Below the pieces are notes generated by a model, which saw nothing but the letters and a program-made list of their open reading frames with translations, ran no database searches and had not been told where the DNA came from. A DNA stretch of 64,000 bases from Notospermus geniculatus (taxonomy: Eukaryota; Nemertea; Pilidiophora; Heteronemertea; Lineidae): assembly GCA_002633025.1 (NCBI GenBank), contig NMRB01000492.1:101230-165229 (forward strand). Reading direction: 5' to 3'. This document shows, piece by piece, positions 23,051 through 35,600 of this stretch. How positions within the stretch are numbered: position 1 is the first letter of the stretch; the number at the start of each line of letters is the position of its first letter. The translations under genes and the position numbers were made by a program.

Positions 23051-24134
23051 AAGCACACTGGTGTAGGCCTATACCGTGTAGGCCTCCTACATGTCGACCA
23101 CAATAAACAACATAGCTTGTCGCCTTATGCAAGTTTGGTTCCTCTGGCCACCGATGGCGGCGCTGACTAATATTCACAGTGTCCCTTCTTTGCCGCTCGT
23201 CTCCCGCGGCGCTAGCGGCAAAGTACCCGAACGGCAAAGTACCCGAACCGATCCGAGACTGCAGCTCGAACGTGCCTCGAGCCAGATATCTCCCTTTGTT
23301 GTTTTGTATTTATGTCTCTTCCATTGTCAATTTCATACGACTGCCGCGATACAATAATAAATGAATAATAATCAGACGTTTGTAAGTTGTAGCGCTCCAT
23401 GGTAACTAAAGCAATATCTAGCAATTCCCTTATCAGCAGGATTGATATGGAGTATTTGCAGTGGCCACTTTGTATCACGATTCACTCGCTGATATGACGG
23501 GTTTGTTCGCGACCGCTTCAACCACAATCTGCTCTTTCTTCCACGGTATTTTGATATCAATATACGCTGTACATTTCCGAGATTCGCGGACTTCTTGCGA
23601 GAGGATATTTTTATAATGAACGGGAAAAGCAAAGCCGCTTCAAAAACATTGATAATACACCCTCCGACTTTTCATTCTCGGTTTAAGGAAAGCGATCTGT
23701 GAGTGGCTTTTAGGCCTATTATTTCTGACAAGGTTCTATACCTGTCCGTGCAGCTATTTGTTAAAGTAAGTGCACCCGATGTAATACACCATCAAATTCT
23801 CAAATGACTGTAAACATCTCCTGTTAACCTAAGCAACAGGCGTGGCGGAAAATTCTCAGAACTGTAGCATCAACAACACATCACGTGATTTATACCAGTA
23901 TGCCGTGATTCCGATATGCCCGAAAAGGAAAATCTTGCGTCTGTGGTAATGTGATTTACGTTCGTCGAAGGGCGTTTACATTCAGTGAAAACACCACTTC
24001 CACTGATCAGAATCAATACTTCGGCGTGCAGTCAAGCAGTTCACATCGATAGTGAAATCTTCGTATCTCCTGGAATTAGCGTTTTAATCTAGCTTGTAGT
24101 TTATGAAATAAACTTTGTTTCGCAAGGAGGAAAG

Positions 24135-27100
24135 ATGTGGAATTTAATGGCAGCAAAACACAGATGGCGAGGACATGTTCAAGGTAGGAGGCCCTCAACG
24201 TCGTGATGGTGATTCGTTTGTTTGTCAGTTCTCTCCCAGTGGTGGATGGCTCTGTACATGTATGTGTTCAGATTATGCAGCAGCTAAAACGTGCGATGAC
24301 ATGACGTACATCGTGCAGGGAGGCCTTCCCTCGGAAAACGTGGAAACATAACTGCGCACAAAGACAGTTTCGAATCACATATTATGCCATGGGAGACACA
24401 AGTCTTTAATTTGCCAATAATAAACAAAGTTGGTGGTCAATTGTGAATCTCATAATCCGCCACATTTTCTTGTTGCCTTCATCGGTTTCCGTTGGTTTTG
24501 GCTTGGCCGCGCGCACACTGCAAGCGAAAATGACGAAGGAAATTTCGCCAAGCGATGTATGGAAACCTTGGCATGTACAAACTGAGAGCGACCACAGAGT
24601 GATCAGTCGCTCGCTCTCAGTTTGTAGACGCCAATGCTTCCAGATTATTTCATTTCAAGGTTTTCGCAATATTGCTTGGCGAAATTGGCTTCGCCATTTC
24701 GGTTGCAGTGTGCAGCGCGCCCTTAGTGAGTTTTCGCAACATGTTTGGACTCAGAAAAGGTTTGTCCAAAATATAAAGGAACGAAATGTGAGGTTTGGAA
24801 AAACTGGTGTCGAGAGTGGTATTCGAGCAGGCAACCTCGAGGTCGTCGGCAGGCATGCGCTCTACCACGAGCTAACCAAACCGGCCATCACCGCCGAAAA
24901 CCTAGTGTCTTTCAGTCTTCAAATACATGTACAGGTAGTGGCTGATGACCCTAACCAAAACGCAAAACTAGCCAAGTTATGTTTCGCGAACAGAATTTAC
25001 TTGCCGACGGGTCTTCGCGCGCCACACTGGATCTCACCTCCAGCATAAACACAATGCACAACAACAGAGAGAACATTGTTTTGAACGAACGTAAATTGAC
25101 CGTTCACGTTTCAAGCAGTTTGTGATATTTGAGTTATGATGGTAAATGAATGAGCCCTGGGAATGAAAGATCGAACATCTGAAGGCTGCGGCAAACATTT
25201 CATACTCGACTCATCGATATGAATAAACAAAGTTTCTCAATATATGATAAATTCTTACTCGGTATCGCAGTGCATGCATCGCTCAACGCATTCCAGCCAT
25301 GGCCCTTACCCGGGGCCCTTAGCAAGAAATCCTTCCTTCCACATGATATTTCAAAAATGTGTATAAATGCCCTCTCTATTTGTGCCTGAAGTCAAACACG
25401 TCGAAGTGAACCGCTGATATATTATTATGACTGCCTCTTGCTTCACAACCTTGCGACAAATTACGTACCCCACGTATCCCCCCGACCTGGCAAACTGTGT
25501 GAAATATTGGTTCAATCTGTTCAACGCACTGTATTTTGTGTTGTCTCTAACTTCTGCATGAAGATTTAAGCTGGATTTAGCTGCACGCGGTATGCGGATT
25601 GCGGAACGCGGTAAGCGGAAAGTTCAATGCATTTCGCATACAACAAATCGCTTCCGCCGGGGATTCCGCGGCCCTATACCGCATTCCGCGTGTCAGCTAA
25701 ATGCAGCTTAACCGTGGAACATTACCCACTAATTTCACCGAGCAAGGCTGTCAAAATCTAAACCAGTGCCGATTTAGCAAAGCCGTAGTTTCGGGTTGTC
25801 AGTTCCAACAGCGTTAACTTCAATATTACTTAGAAACTGACATCACCAAGGAGCGATGTCAGCGTGCATGTACCACTGCTCGGCGATCTTCTTCAATTCC
25901 AAAGCGTGGGAACTGTCGCCATGGTAATCGGCTCTGAGCGGCAATACGGTTCTCTTAGGCTTGAGATATGAACACGTCTTGTTGGCACGAAGCTTCTGTT
26001 GTATGGAGAGCACAAACGACAAAAAAGTGTCTCTAACCTGGTTCAGTTTGGCGGAACTCAGTAAAATAGGTTTCAATCTGTTCATGAATGTTCTTCGAAA
26101 TCTTTGATTTAGCCATATTAAAAATGATATTTGAGTGCAGAGCTGAAGGTCCATTCACGACAACTACCCACATTTTCACATTATTGTACCCTCTGGTGTT
26201 TAAAAGGGGCATTTTAATATCAAAACGTGTTAAAATCACTACCTGGCATGCCTGGAGTGTGCGCGATCACCTGTAACGAGTGCAATGATACTCTACGTTT
26301 GCCTGAACCTGTTGATCCATTTTTCCTTCACGATAAAAGTCATTGCGCTCCTAACGTTACGTGGGTTTGTTTCTGTTTTACAGGTACCATCACGTCGTCC
26401 GACAAGGACGAAGACAAGGTCAGAAAACAGGCACATGCCAGGTCACGTGACGTTGTGGACGGAGAAAACAAGGATAGGAAGCTGAAGTTCAAGGACGACA
26501 CGGAGGTAGAGGAAGACGCCATTGTAGCAGCCGAGGCTGTCGACGTTCATATCGGGATTCCCTCTGGACTACAAGATATAACCTCCATAGATTCACCAAG
26601 CAATGGGGGCCGCCGCTGTAACGGCAATGACAAACTGAGCTTCAGTGATGAAGTGGCGACATCTAACGACGACCTTCAACACGACGGAGATGACACGGCA
26701 CCAAAAAAGAAGAACAAGTGTCAAAACGCTCTCTTCAAAGAATTGTGTTACCACTTGGGACCATTAGTCTTGCTCATCGCGTACTGTGCGCTCGGGGCTA
26801 TCGTGATGAAGTTGCTCGAGTCTGGACACGAGTCGGACGTCAGAGCAAAAAGCCTCGAGTATCAAAACAATGTTGTAATAGAACTTGCCAACGTCACGTC
26901 GTCACCACCGGAGACCGAAAATGTTACCGACTTGATTCTTAAGGTGATACAAAACTACGAAGAAAAAATGTATGAGACGTATTCGCAGGGAGTAACGAAC
27001 CCAAGAAAGGCCAAGTGGTCGTATAAGACAGCTCTTTTCTTCACCGCCACCGTCGTCTCCACTGTTGGTAAGATGTGTATAAAATGTTTGACCAAGACAG

Positions 27101-28535
27101 CGTTAACTCTGCATTAAAATCACCAGTGCACCGGGTTTATGACCTTTGCCGCTCCACGAAATGGGTGGCGGTCTACTGGTATCCTTCTCGACGCTACTTA
27201 TAGACGGACGTCCGATTTATAACCTAGCGAAGTTTCCCTATCGGATTTTTGGCCACAAAATCTGGTGGTATAGTTTCAGATTTGTCTACCAGGGGGCGCA
27301 ATAAGACGTGCATTGGCAATCTGACCTTTTTGACCACATTCATTTCTTCTTTGGCCATCGAAAGTGAATTATTTTCACGAGTCACTGCTTGTTCCCTGGT
27401 CTCTCCTCAGAGGGTGAGGTGGGTTGGGGGTTACAACCATTGGGTTCACCTTAGAACTCAGTCTCATCACCATTGATACAAAAACCATTACATGTATATG
27501 AATTTCCTTGGCCATCAGAAAGTGAACTATTTCTACTGGTCACTATTTTATACCCAATAGGATAGAAGACCATATCCTCAGTGTCGACATGCGTTCCGCC
27601 CCGAACTCTTTCGATCCTGTACATGTATGCGAATGACAACCAGAGCGTTCCTTTTTCTCTTGGCCACATTGGCGGCAAATCTCAATGCGGTAGGGGTGTT
27701 TTTTAAAGTCGACTGACCCGGCTGAATGACGAGTCCAGCAACTTTGGGTCAGCCGATTCTAAAAACACCACTGCCTCATTAAGATTTGTTGTCAATGTGC
27801 ACCTGGCTTTAGTTTGTTAATCTTTTTGTCGTTGCAGGTTACGGCCACATCACACCAGTGACGAAGAGCGGTCGTATCTTCTGCATGTTCTTCGCCTTTT
27901 TCGGGATCCCAATCATGCTCCTGTCGGTGACAAGATGCGGTCAGGGCCTCGCCAAGTTAGTTCAAGTGGCCATAACAGGTTGCAAGAACAGATATCAAAT
28001 GCAAAGTTCTTGCTTGCCACAGCAGGACAACAAACAATTCACTATCCCCGTCTACTTCGCCATCATATTTCTCATATTTTACATGTTTTTTGGATCACTG
28101 TTGTTCAGACTCTGGGAGACGTGGTCCCTTCTAGAGGCGTTCTACTTTTGTTTTATTACCATGACAACCATAGGATTTGGAGATATTATACCCGAACATC
28201 CAAACTTCATGTTGCTGTGCACTCTTTACATCATCTTAGGCCTCGCTATCATGTCTATGTGCTTTGAGTTGGCCGAGTCTGAGTATGTGAAGAGGATGCA
28301 GACAGTCCGCCGAGGCTTCAAGGAAGTCAAGAAATTTACAAAAAGCGTGCGCATAAAATCGAGCAGTCGGTCCAGCCTTTCATCTGGCAAAATGAAATCG
28401 TCGAATTCGTACGAAGTCACTGCACAAGACTCTAGCGAGATAAACAATGATGAACAATTTCGGAAAGTCCCGCGAGATGAAAATGGTAAAGAGATGGCGG
28501 TGTCCTCTTCACTCGAGAAAGTATCGGCCTCATGA
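24135..28535 (+). CDS. Two-pore-domain (K2P) potassium channel
   Basis: Exons 24135-24183, 26384-27067 and 27838-28535 (phases 1 and 1) give 476 residues. An in-frame TAG lies upstream of the start. Residues 1-138 form an unusually long acidic/polar cytosolic N-terminus. TM1 is about 139-159, followed by an extracellular cap region with N-glycosylation sequons (NVT twice). The first pore has TVGYG (243-247), encoded across intron 2. TM2 is about 256-276, TM3 about 315-335, the second pore has TTIGFGD (354-360), and TM4 is about 371-388. A basic, Ser-rich tail follows (KSVRIKSSSRSSLSSGK). Tandem pore loops with GYG then GFG and four TMs define the KCNK family, background K+ leak channels of the plasma membrane. 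I cannot assign a vertebrate subfamily. Exon 1 (16 codons) is inferred only from the ATG, the gtagga donor and phase agreement. Confidence 0.88.
24503..24723. repeat. Palindromic element in K2P intron 1
   Basis: The left half starts gcttggccgcgcgcacactgc and the right half ends gcagtgtgcagcgcgccc. The halves also share aatttcgccaagc and its complement and meet at gactgatcact near 24,604. There is almost no loop. Confidence 0.75.
24815..24885 (-). repeat. Degenerate tRNA-like sequence (probable SINE head)
   Basis: On the minus strand ggttagctcgtggtagagcg resembles a tRNA A box, and a B-box-like tgctcgaatacc follows about 40 bp later. Pairing is imperfect, so this looks like a decayed tRNA-derived repeat and not a working tRNA gene. 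Confidence 0.35.
25565..25711. repeat. MITE-like inverted repeat in K2P intron 1
   Basis: ttaagctggatttagctgca at 25565 is matched by tcagctaaatgcagcttaa at 25711. The interior has imperfectly paired gcggtatgcggattgcggaa and ttccgcg...accgcattccgcg. The total is 147 bp. Confidence 0.75.
25843..25995 (-). CDS. Possible orphan terminal exon antisense in K2P intron 1
   Basis: A good acceptor (tttgtgctctccatacaacag is 21 bases: the last part is ctccatacaacag) precedes 50 codons and a TGA. The peptide begins KLRANKTCSYLKPKRT and ends KIAEQWYMHADIAPW. Codon choice (many C/G third positions) is gene-like. I do not recognise the protein. No partner exon was found to its right, where the K2P exons lie on the opposite strand, so it may be a retro-fragment or a relic. 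Confidence 0.25.
   Translation of the reverse strand, partial: KLRANKTCSYLKPKRTVLPLRADYHGDSSHALELKKIAEQWYMHADIAPW
27690..27773. repeat. Short inverted repeat in K2P intron 2
   Basis: ggtgttttttaaagtcgactg at 27,695 region is matched by cagccgattctaaaaacacc near 27,770, joined by gaccc/gggtc. It is about 84 bp and MITE-like. Confidence 0.6.
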
Positions 28536-28764
28536 ATCTGTAGTAGGCAGTAGTCATGATATCGCCCGAGGATTTGCGAGGCCGGTAGGCCTGTTTCTTC
28601 GGGCCAGAAAAGCCCATGTTGCCCGAGATAAAGGGCTCTATTACACAAGCAACACCGTATTTTCAAATGACAATACACAAAGCTATCCTCTCTGCTCAAA
28701 TGAATATAAGCATGGCCTTTTTTGCCGAATGCGTCTCATGTCGTGGAATTCCCGGCGGTGAGCA

Positions 28765-29158
28765 TAAAGGCCCGTTTACACATGCAACTTTTCATATGCA
28801 ACTTCATGCAACTTGTTGCATAAACCTGATGAGACCAAAAATTTCATCAAAGTTGCATGTGTAAACGGGCATGCAACTTGTTGCAACTAACTACGGCAAC
28901 TTGTTGCAAAATCTGGTGAAGTTGCAACAAGTTGCACGTCGCTGGCCAATGAGAATACAGCAAAAAATCACGTGACGTCTACTAAAGCCAAAATGGCTGC
29001 CGAACAAAGGATTCCCGCCAAAATTCCTGCAACTTGTTGCGAACTTCTGCAACTTATCGCGCTGAATGTTGCAATGTGTAAACGTCACAGGTAGACTGCA
29101 ACAAGTTGCAGGTTGCAGCAACTTGCAACTTGGTGCAACCTAGTGTAAACCGCCCTTA
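28765..29158. repeat. Inverted-repeat element rich in TGCAACTTGTTGCA
   Basis: Ends are aaaggcccgtttacacatgc and agtgtaaaccgccctt. Inside, gcaacttgttgca and variants occur about ten times in both orientations, so the element can fold in several registers. A nested palindrome spans 28,765-28,872 (cccgtttacacatgcaactt and complement). Confidence 0.7.
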
Positions 29159-30252
29159 ATGCGAGTTCGAGATTGACACGTGACGTGCTTTTATCCAATG
29201 GCATTTGTGTGTGGTGTGGTTGTGTAATAATCATATTTGATGTCCCATATATATATTTCGCATCCTCTCACGAGTCTCTTGCAGACATGCGCATTGTTTT
29301 TGGGACGTGTACGTACTGCTCTCTAGTCAACAATTAATTTCCTGTCTGGGTGTGTCGTGTTTAGCTCACAAACATATTACCTTCTTGTCTGGGTGTGTCG
29401 TGTTGTACGCATTGTATCAGGCACCGGAAGATTTGCCGCCTGCTATAGCCCTCCATCAGAGTAGCGAGAGTAAGGGCATCACGCTATGCAATGAAATTAC
29501 AAGGTAGACTCCTGAGTAATGAATTTCCTGTCTTCAGAACTGTGCCCGAGTTGGTTCCAGGTGCGCTGCAGGCTTTCGGGAGAAACATCACGCACGCATT
29601 TTGCACTCGGCGTTTTTTTTCTCGAGGGACGTATTACATACAATGTACTGTATTACGTCGTTACATTCCAGATGGCGCTCTCAGTATTGACATCACAAAC
29701 CCATTGATCTAGGGTTGCCATCTGTTGCATTATCCAAAGCGGTATTTTAGAGTTGTATAAATGGGATTCACCCAGCTTCTAAGCATTTTCATATTTATTA
29801 TCTGTAAGATATGTGTTACTATTCGCTATGTCAACGTCGATGTCTTTCAAAAGAATGTTTATTACATGTTTATTACATTTTTATCATTTACAGTAAAGAG
29901 TACTTTAGGAGCAATTCTGTTGACTTCAAATATTTTTTAGGTTGAGCTTTCTGGCAATTGGCGAGTTGGTCGTCTGTCCTCTAAGGTTTCTCGGGCGAGG
30001 TGGCTTTTTATGGTCAAATCGGCTGCTAGAGGTAGAACACCATGGATTGGTATTGGCGTAGCTCGCCAAGGAAACAAACGAAGATGAATTGCCCATTGGG
30101 AGCTATATCTGGCGAAAGAAAATTCTCACGTGGAGAAGAGAGAAAATGCAGATTACACCACACAGTATCTCATCACCTCGAATTGAATACATCACACAAA
30201 CGTTTTTAATAGAAGTTGAATCATTCCGATGGTCTACGTGTTACGCAAGAGC

Positions 30253-30320
30253 TAGACTTGTACCCGGTCCTACTATTTTACATTGCAGTGCGCAGGTTGG
30301 TAGGACCAGGTACCAGTCTA
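30253..30320. repeat. Short TIR element, 'ACTGGTACCCGGTCCTA' family copy 2
   Basis: gctagacttgtacccggtcc at the left and ggaccaggtaccagtctac at the right, with an inner tgcgcaggttggta shared with 22,698 and 54,531. It is the most compact of the three copies. Confidence 0.65.
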
Positions 30321-32688
30321 CGCAAGACCATGCGTAAATACTCGCGTTCTTGGGCCGTATGTTTATGGTCAACAATGTTTAAGAATTTGAAAAGAATGAA
30401 AGTTTCGCTGAACAATTTTATTTAGAGCCTATACAAAAATACAAAACACAGTATTTTTTATACTTGTGATATCACATGCACAAAAACAGAAAGAGTTGGC
30501 ACTTCCAGAGAATGGTGTATAAATACGACATTACTGTAGGCCTACTTGCTGTGCAAATTTCAACATCTTGAGGGAATACGCGTAAGAGCATAATCCGTAG
30601 ATTTCCCTTCAGACTTGCTATTTGCAAAAAAATGAGTTCCTAATTTCAGAAGCGTGATATGGTTTATGGTCACTGAGCTGACGGTCATTTGAATTGAGGT
30701 ATCTGCTTGTCATAGTACATTTTTGTCCTGCGAAGCACGACTCAAAAAACATGAATTTTCTCACCAGTAAAAATGACGGGAATATGATTTATAAACTTCC
30801 AATTACATGTTATTGTAGTTAGTTTTTTCAAAATATTACCGCTGTAATAGCAATGGTAAATTTACGCTGGCCCAGTTCCAGATATTCGAGCCAAGTGATA
30901 ACAGTCATTATTATACAATGTACACATTTACGTATACAAGACAACAAGAAATCAAACTGTAAAAATATACAACTTTTCATTCCCACGAGTAACTTCGGTT
31001 GTGCCGTGTTAATAGATGTTTCTATGACTTCAGGGCATTGATAACTGAATAACTTTAACAAAAATAGCGGTTAACAGAATGTATTTTACGAATACACAAA
31101 CTCAGCAGATGAGGTTCCTTTCTATGACAAGACTGATGAGCACCAGAAATGGACATCTCCGATTTAAAGTCGGATTTACAAAATTATGAAAATATGAACA
31201 GGCCCACAATCCCAATAGGAGCAGTCAGCCGCGCTTATCGCCAAAAGACGGCAGCAAAGTTCTAGCGGACCAATACAAAAGAAAATTCTCCTGACTGGTG
31301 CTCAGTCAACCATGAATGGGTCCGCTTGGCATTGAGTTGGGCCGTAGTGACACCTATTGGTCAGTTGACTGACAGCTCCTATCGTCACATGGCATATAGA
31401 GGGCGCTATGGGATCATTTCACTCGACGTACAAATCTCACCGTTCAGCTGATACACGTAGAATACAGAATGCATCATCGATTATTAATTTCTATCAAATT
31501 TACAGTCTTCAAAATTTATATTTTAAGGTGCCTGTGTCCTGGCGGCCGACCCTTTGACCTTTAGGCAACCTCATTTATAGGTTTACATGCACACGACGAG
31601 CAATGTACAACGTATACTACAGCGCTAATTTATGGTGGCGAGGTTGATAATGATGTAGTGTATCACTAAGGGCGTTTCAATGCATGCTCAACAAGGCTCA
31701 GTTGTTGCTGCACAAAAAAAATTCATTGGGTCTCTCTCGTCATGATATCCTTGCAATGAACCAGCGAAATGGCGGTTGTTTATCTTGGGGCACATCGACA
31801 TAGTTTCATTCGAATCGCAGCATTGAAAAGCTCTTTTTACTTCAGAAATGCAATACGGTTTTATCACAAAGACGTGACCCACGTCCATTATAACATTCTG
31901 CACCACTACACATTAAATTCAGCCCAAAGGCCCATGCAAACATGTATTATAGAACAACTTTATCAAATATGAATTGGGCGAAGGAATACATATACGACAA
32001 ACATTTATCATGCGCATATTGTGTATTGAAGTCTTTTAGAAAGGTCATTGGTCTTATTCTATCTTACATCTAGTAGGCCTAGTTACAGCATGAGGTGTCT
32101 TTCTAAGGACGGTTTTCAAATGACCACTCTCTACACGACTTCATAATGCTCATAATGCCCGTTAATTGTCTTTGGTGCATCACTTATGAGGACAAAATTG
32201 ACCGATTAACAACACTTCCCACTGTTTCACAACCGTGAAATTGCCACATTTTTTATGGGGATAAAACTACGTTGAATATGGTTTGTTCTGTCATGACCCC
32301 ATGAAAACTAAGGCCTATTCTCATCATACAACCCCACAGATATCTCAAGCAAATCTACGTAAGAAATCGTATTGTAAATCCAGACATCGATAAAAAAACT
32401 GAATTCTGAATAAGTTAAATCAAATTGAATAATACAATTACTGCGACGTCTATATTTTACCCCTACTTCTACGTATACTGTGTACTCAATAGTAATCTTA
32501 AGCTCGCCGGTTTATAACAGTTGTTCACACAGCAAATACATCGATGTCGAGTTCATAGGCATAGAAAAGACCAACGATCAACAGATGAGAATCCTACAGC
32601 CCCAACACTGGTCTCAGAATGAACTTCTAAAGTCACCGGCAGCCTACCCTTGTCCCAAATGCCCACCTGAACAACCACTTTATAACTG

Positions 32689-35600
32689 TTACACAAGATA
32701 AGCAACATTCCCATCACTGTCGCTTTCACTGCGATCATCCTTCTTCGGAATAATCTTAAAGTTGTCTTTGTGCAGACTAATCCGTCGTTGTCGAAATCTC
32801 AGTAGTTTCTGAAATTGTTGATAGACGACATCCTCATGGTGAAGTGTCTTAAACACGTCAATGCACCTCTGTCGGAACAGTTCATCATCGCTGCTGTAGC
32901 CATCATTTTCATCCAAGAGCTGGTTAATAGCAGAGTCCATTGTTCCTCTTGCACTTGCATCATCGGCTGCTTCACTATTATAAAGCGGAAAGAAATGCCG
33001 ACCCAGCCCAGGGCGCGGCGTTTCTGTAGTGTCCGACGTGTAGCCATCACCTTCATTTAGGTCAAACACGTCACTCATGGTCGAATCCAGACGGTCCGAA
33101 AACCAGCCCGAATCGACGCTGGTCATGCTCACGTTGCCTCTTTGACAATCCTGTGAGGAATCATGGGAACTTTGTGGACTGTTTCGAGCCCTGTTCGCCA
33201 TTGCTCTTACAGCAAGCCCTGACATACTGCTTTGACTCGGGCTTGACCTTGACATCTGTGGTCGAGGGGAGTGCTGCGAATTCTGACCTCGAGTAGAAAT
33301 TGGCTTTGATTTTTGACCTTCGGACAGTGTCCTTGACATTCTTGGAGAAGCAGACGCCTGCGGAGGCTGGGTCCGACCATCAATGACTATCGGTTGGTGC
33401 CTGCCAACTGGTCGATATTCCATGAAAGGGTTCTGGCTTGAACCTTCTTGAGATGACGACATTTTCAATGAGAGCGACTGTTGTGTACCGCTGTAATCCA
33501 AGAATACATCATCAGCCTCGCTCCCCTGTGACACAGTTCTCGGCCGACCTGTGGTCTGTATCGTTAAACCATACTCGTCACCATGATATGAGCTTGACCT
33601 TCCATATTTCCCTTGGGCTTGTACAGTGAGACCATAACTCGGTTCTTCACTTGTTTTTGATCGCTCATGTTTTCTGAATTGAATGGGAGACGAATGTGTT
33701 TTCGGGGAATCTGTTTTTTGTAAAAACAACAAGTCGTGTTCCTTTTCATCCTGTGATTTCCGTGCATTATTATTTGAATTTAAAGATTTTGATTCGCTTT
33801 TGTTTCTTCCAATGGCAGACGTTTTTGGCTTGGTGCCAAACCTTGTATCTTCCTTTGCCTCTGTCTGACCACGCTCTTGTTGCACGGTGTCCGACCATTG
33901 TTGTCTCTTCTGTCGTGCGTCTGCCGACCCAGGGACGGCCAGCGTTCGACCACTCTTCTCTTGATTGGCCGCCTCTGGTTTGATCTCGGAAAAGAACCAA
34001 TCAGTGTCTTCATCTCTGAATGGTGATACGTCACGTGATCGTGGTCGCTCTTTCTCTTTCGTTTTCTGATCGAAGCTTGGCATGAACCAGTCATCACTGT
34101 CTGCTGCAGTAGGACATGATGTTGGCCGGCTGTTCGATGTCGGGTTAGATGGCGTACTTTCGCTTTTGCTCCTCTGAAGTTCACGTTGTTTCCACGTCCA
34201 GGACTGCTCTGGTTTCTTTTTCTCTGTATCCAACTTGTCATCCACGGTCCTGGAGATCTGAGAACCTTTTGTTACCGACAGCATATGTGCTCCGGTCTTA
34301 GGAGGCCTCGCCAGTGTTGGCGACTGTATCCGATCATTAGCAATTAGCTTCTCAAACTTATTCCTGACCCCGGCATATTCCTGTGGTCTTTCAAAAGCCG
34401 CCAGTTTAGGATCAGATGTCCGTTTGGTTCTGTTACCGTCAAGAACAGGAACGCTAGAATCACCGTCGCTTAGTTTCCTCTGCAGATTGTCCCGAACATT
34501 TGAGAAATTCATACTTCTCGTTAGCCGTAACTGCTTTGACGGACCCATTTGATCCTGTTTGAATTTTTCCTCCAAAGATTTCCTCCTCTGCCTGATGGAC
34601 TCCCCCGTCCCGGTACTGATTCCCGAACCAGAACTCACACTCGTACTATCCTCGCGATCAGAGTCTGTTCTCAGATTACTCTTCACCGACATTGTGGAGG
34701 GAGGGAAGACAAACACAGGACCTTGTTCCTCCTTTGACCCTTCACTACTATCACTGGCTATAGAATCTCGAGAATTTCGTCTTTGGAATCTTAAATCCTT
34801 TTGATAGCCGCCCAACCCACTCGTACTAATATCTTCCCCCGAAACCTGTTTATCAAACTGAATCTGATTCAAGTTCTCTATCACCTCATGATGCGTCTTC
34901 TCGATTGGGGAGCAAACTTCGTTCTCAGGTCTGGTAATCCGCCTGGTCGGTTCGAAGAACTCTTTGTAGAGTTCTCGTTTGACGATTCTTGGGCTTCCTC
35001 GTGGGCTCCCACACTCCGACAAAGCCCGCCTGTTTGCTAGTTGAGATTTGTTTCTCAAAGTCACAGGTAACGCAGGTTCTTCCATAGTCGCTGTAGGTGC
35101 TGGTGAAGATTCCGTTGCTGACCGCCGGAACACCTTTACGCCAGTAGACGGCGCTTTAGGCTTTTTTACTTGGAAATTCGGTACTGACACAGGTTGGAAG
35201 ACCTTACCCCTTTCCGTGTCCTTAAGTATCTCCTCAGCCTTCTCTGTTATTTGACCAAGTTCTTGTTCCGTCAGATTCTCCTTTTCATCAGATAATGGTA
35301 TAATTCCGATTGGAGCGAAAGAATGAGGAAACTCAGGTTTGTTGTCGTCAGTTTCTTCAGCGTCGGTAGATTGAGCGTCCAATACCAAAACAGGAACAAA
35401 ACGTAACTCCTCTCCCTCACCAAGTTTAATGCCCAGTTCCTCCGCGGTCAGGGCCTCAGGATTATCACAGTCTAGAACAATCTCCGCCCTTGTTCGGCCA
35501 CTAGAGTCCATTTTAAGCGTCTCCGTCCTGACGCTGCCATGTCTGCCAGTAAAGTGCGGACTTCGATGAGCAGATAATGTAAACACCTCATCAGAATCGG

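Larger units (their letters stand above)
17300..24134. other. Intergenic region between perlecan-like gene and K2P channel
   Basis: No convincing coding exon is seen. The stretch is mostly element-derived: inverted-repeat elements at 18,091, 19,644, 20,712 and 21,674, dispersed repeats at 19,498, 22,698 and 22,846, and a poly-G run near 19,261. The last kilobase should contain the K2P promoter and 5' UTR, but I can point to no specific site. Confidence 0.5.
28536..32688. other. Intergenic region between K2P and the orphan 1580-residue gene
   Basis: The left end should hold the K2P 3' UTR and the right end the 3' UTR of the minus-strand gene ending at 32689. Inverted-repeat elements are at 28,765 and 30,253. 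The rest is AT-rich and shows no convincing exon or RNA gene. Confidence 0.45.

Noticed and set aside
24815-24885. Functional tRNA gene
   Set aside because: A/B-box likeness is present, but the stems do not pair well and no terminator T-run of the right kind follows.
24443-25048. 201-codon plus-strand ORF in K2P intron 1
   Set aside because: It runs through a palindromic element and an antisense tRNA-like sequence; palindromes give spurious open frames.
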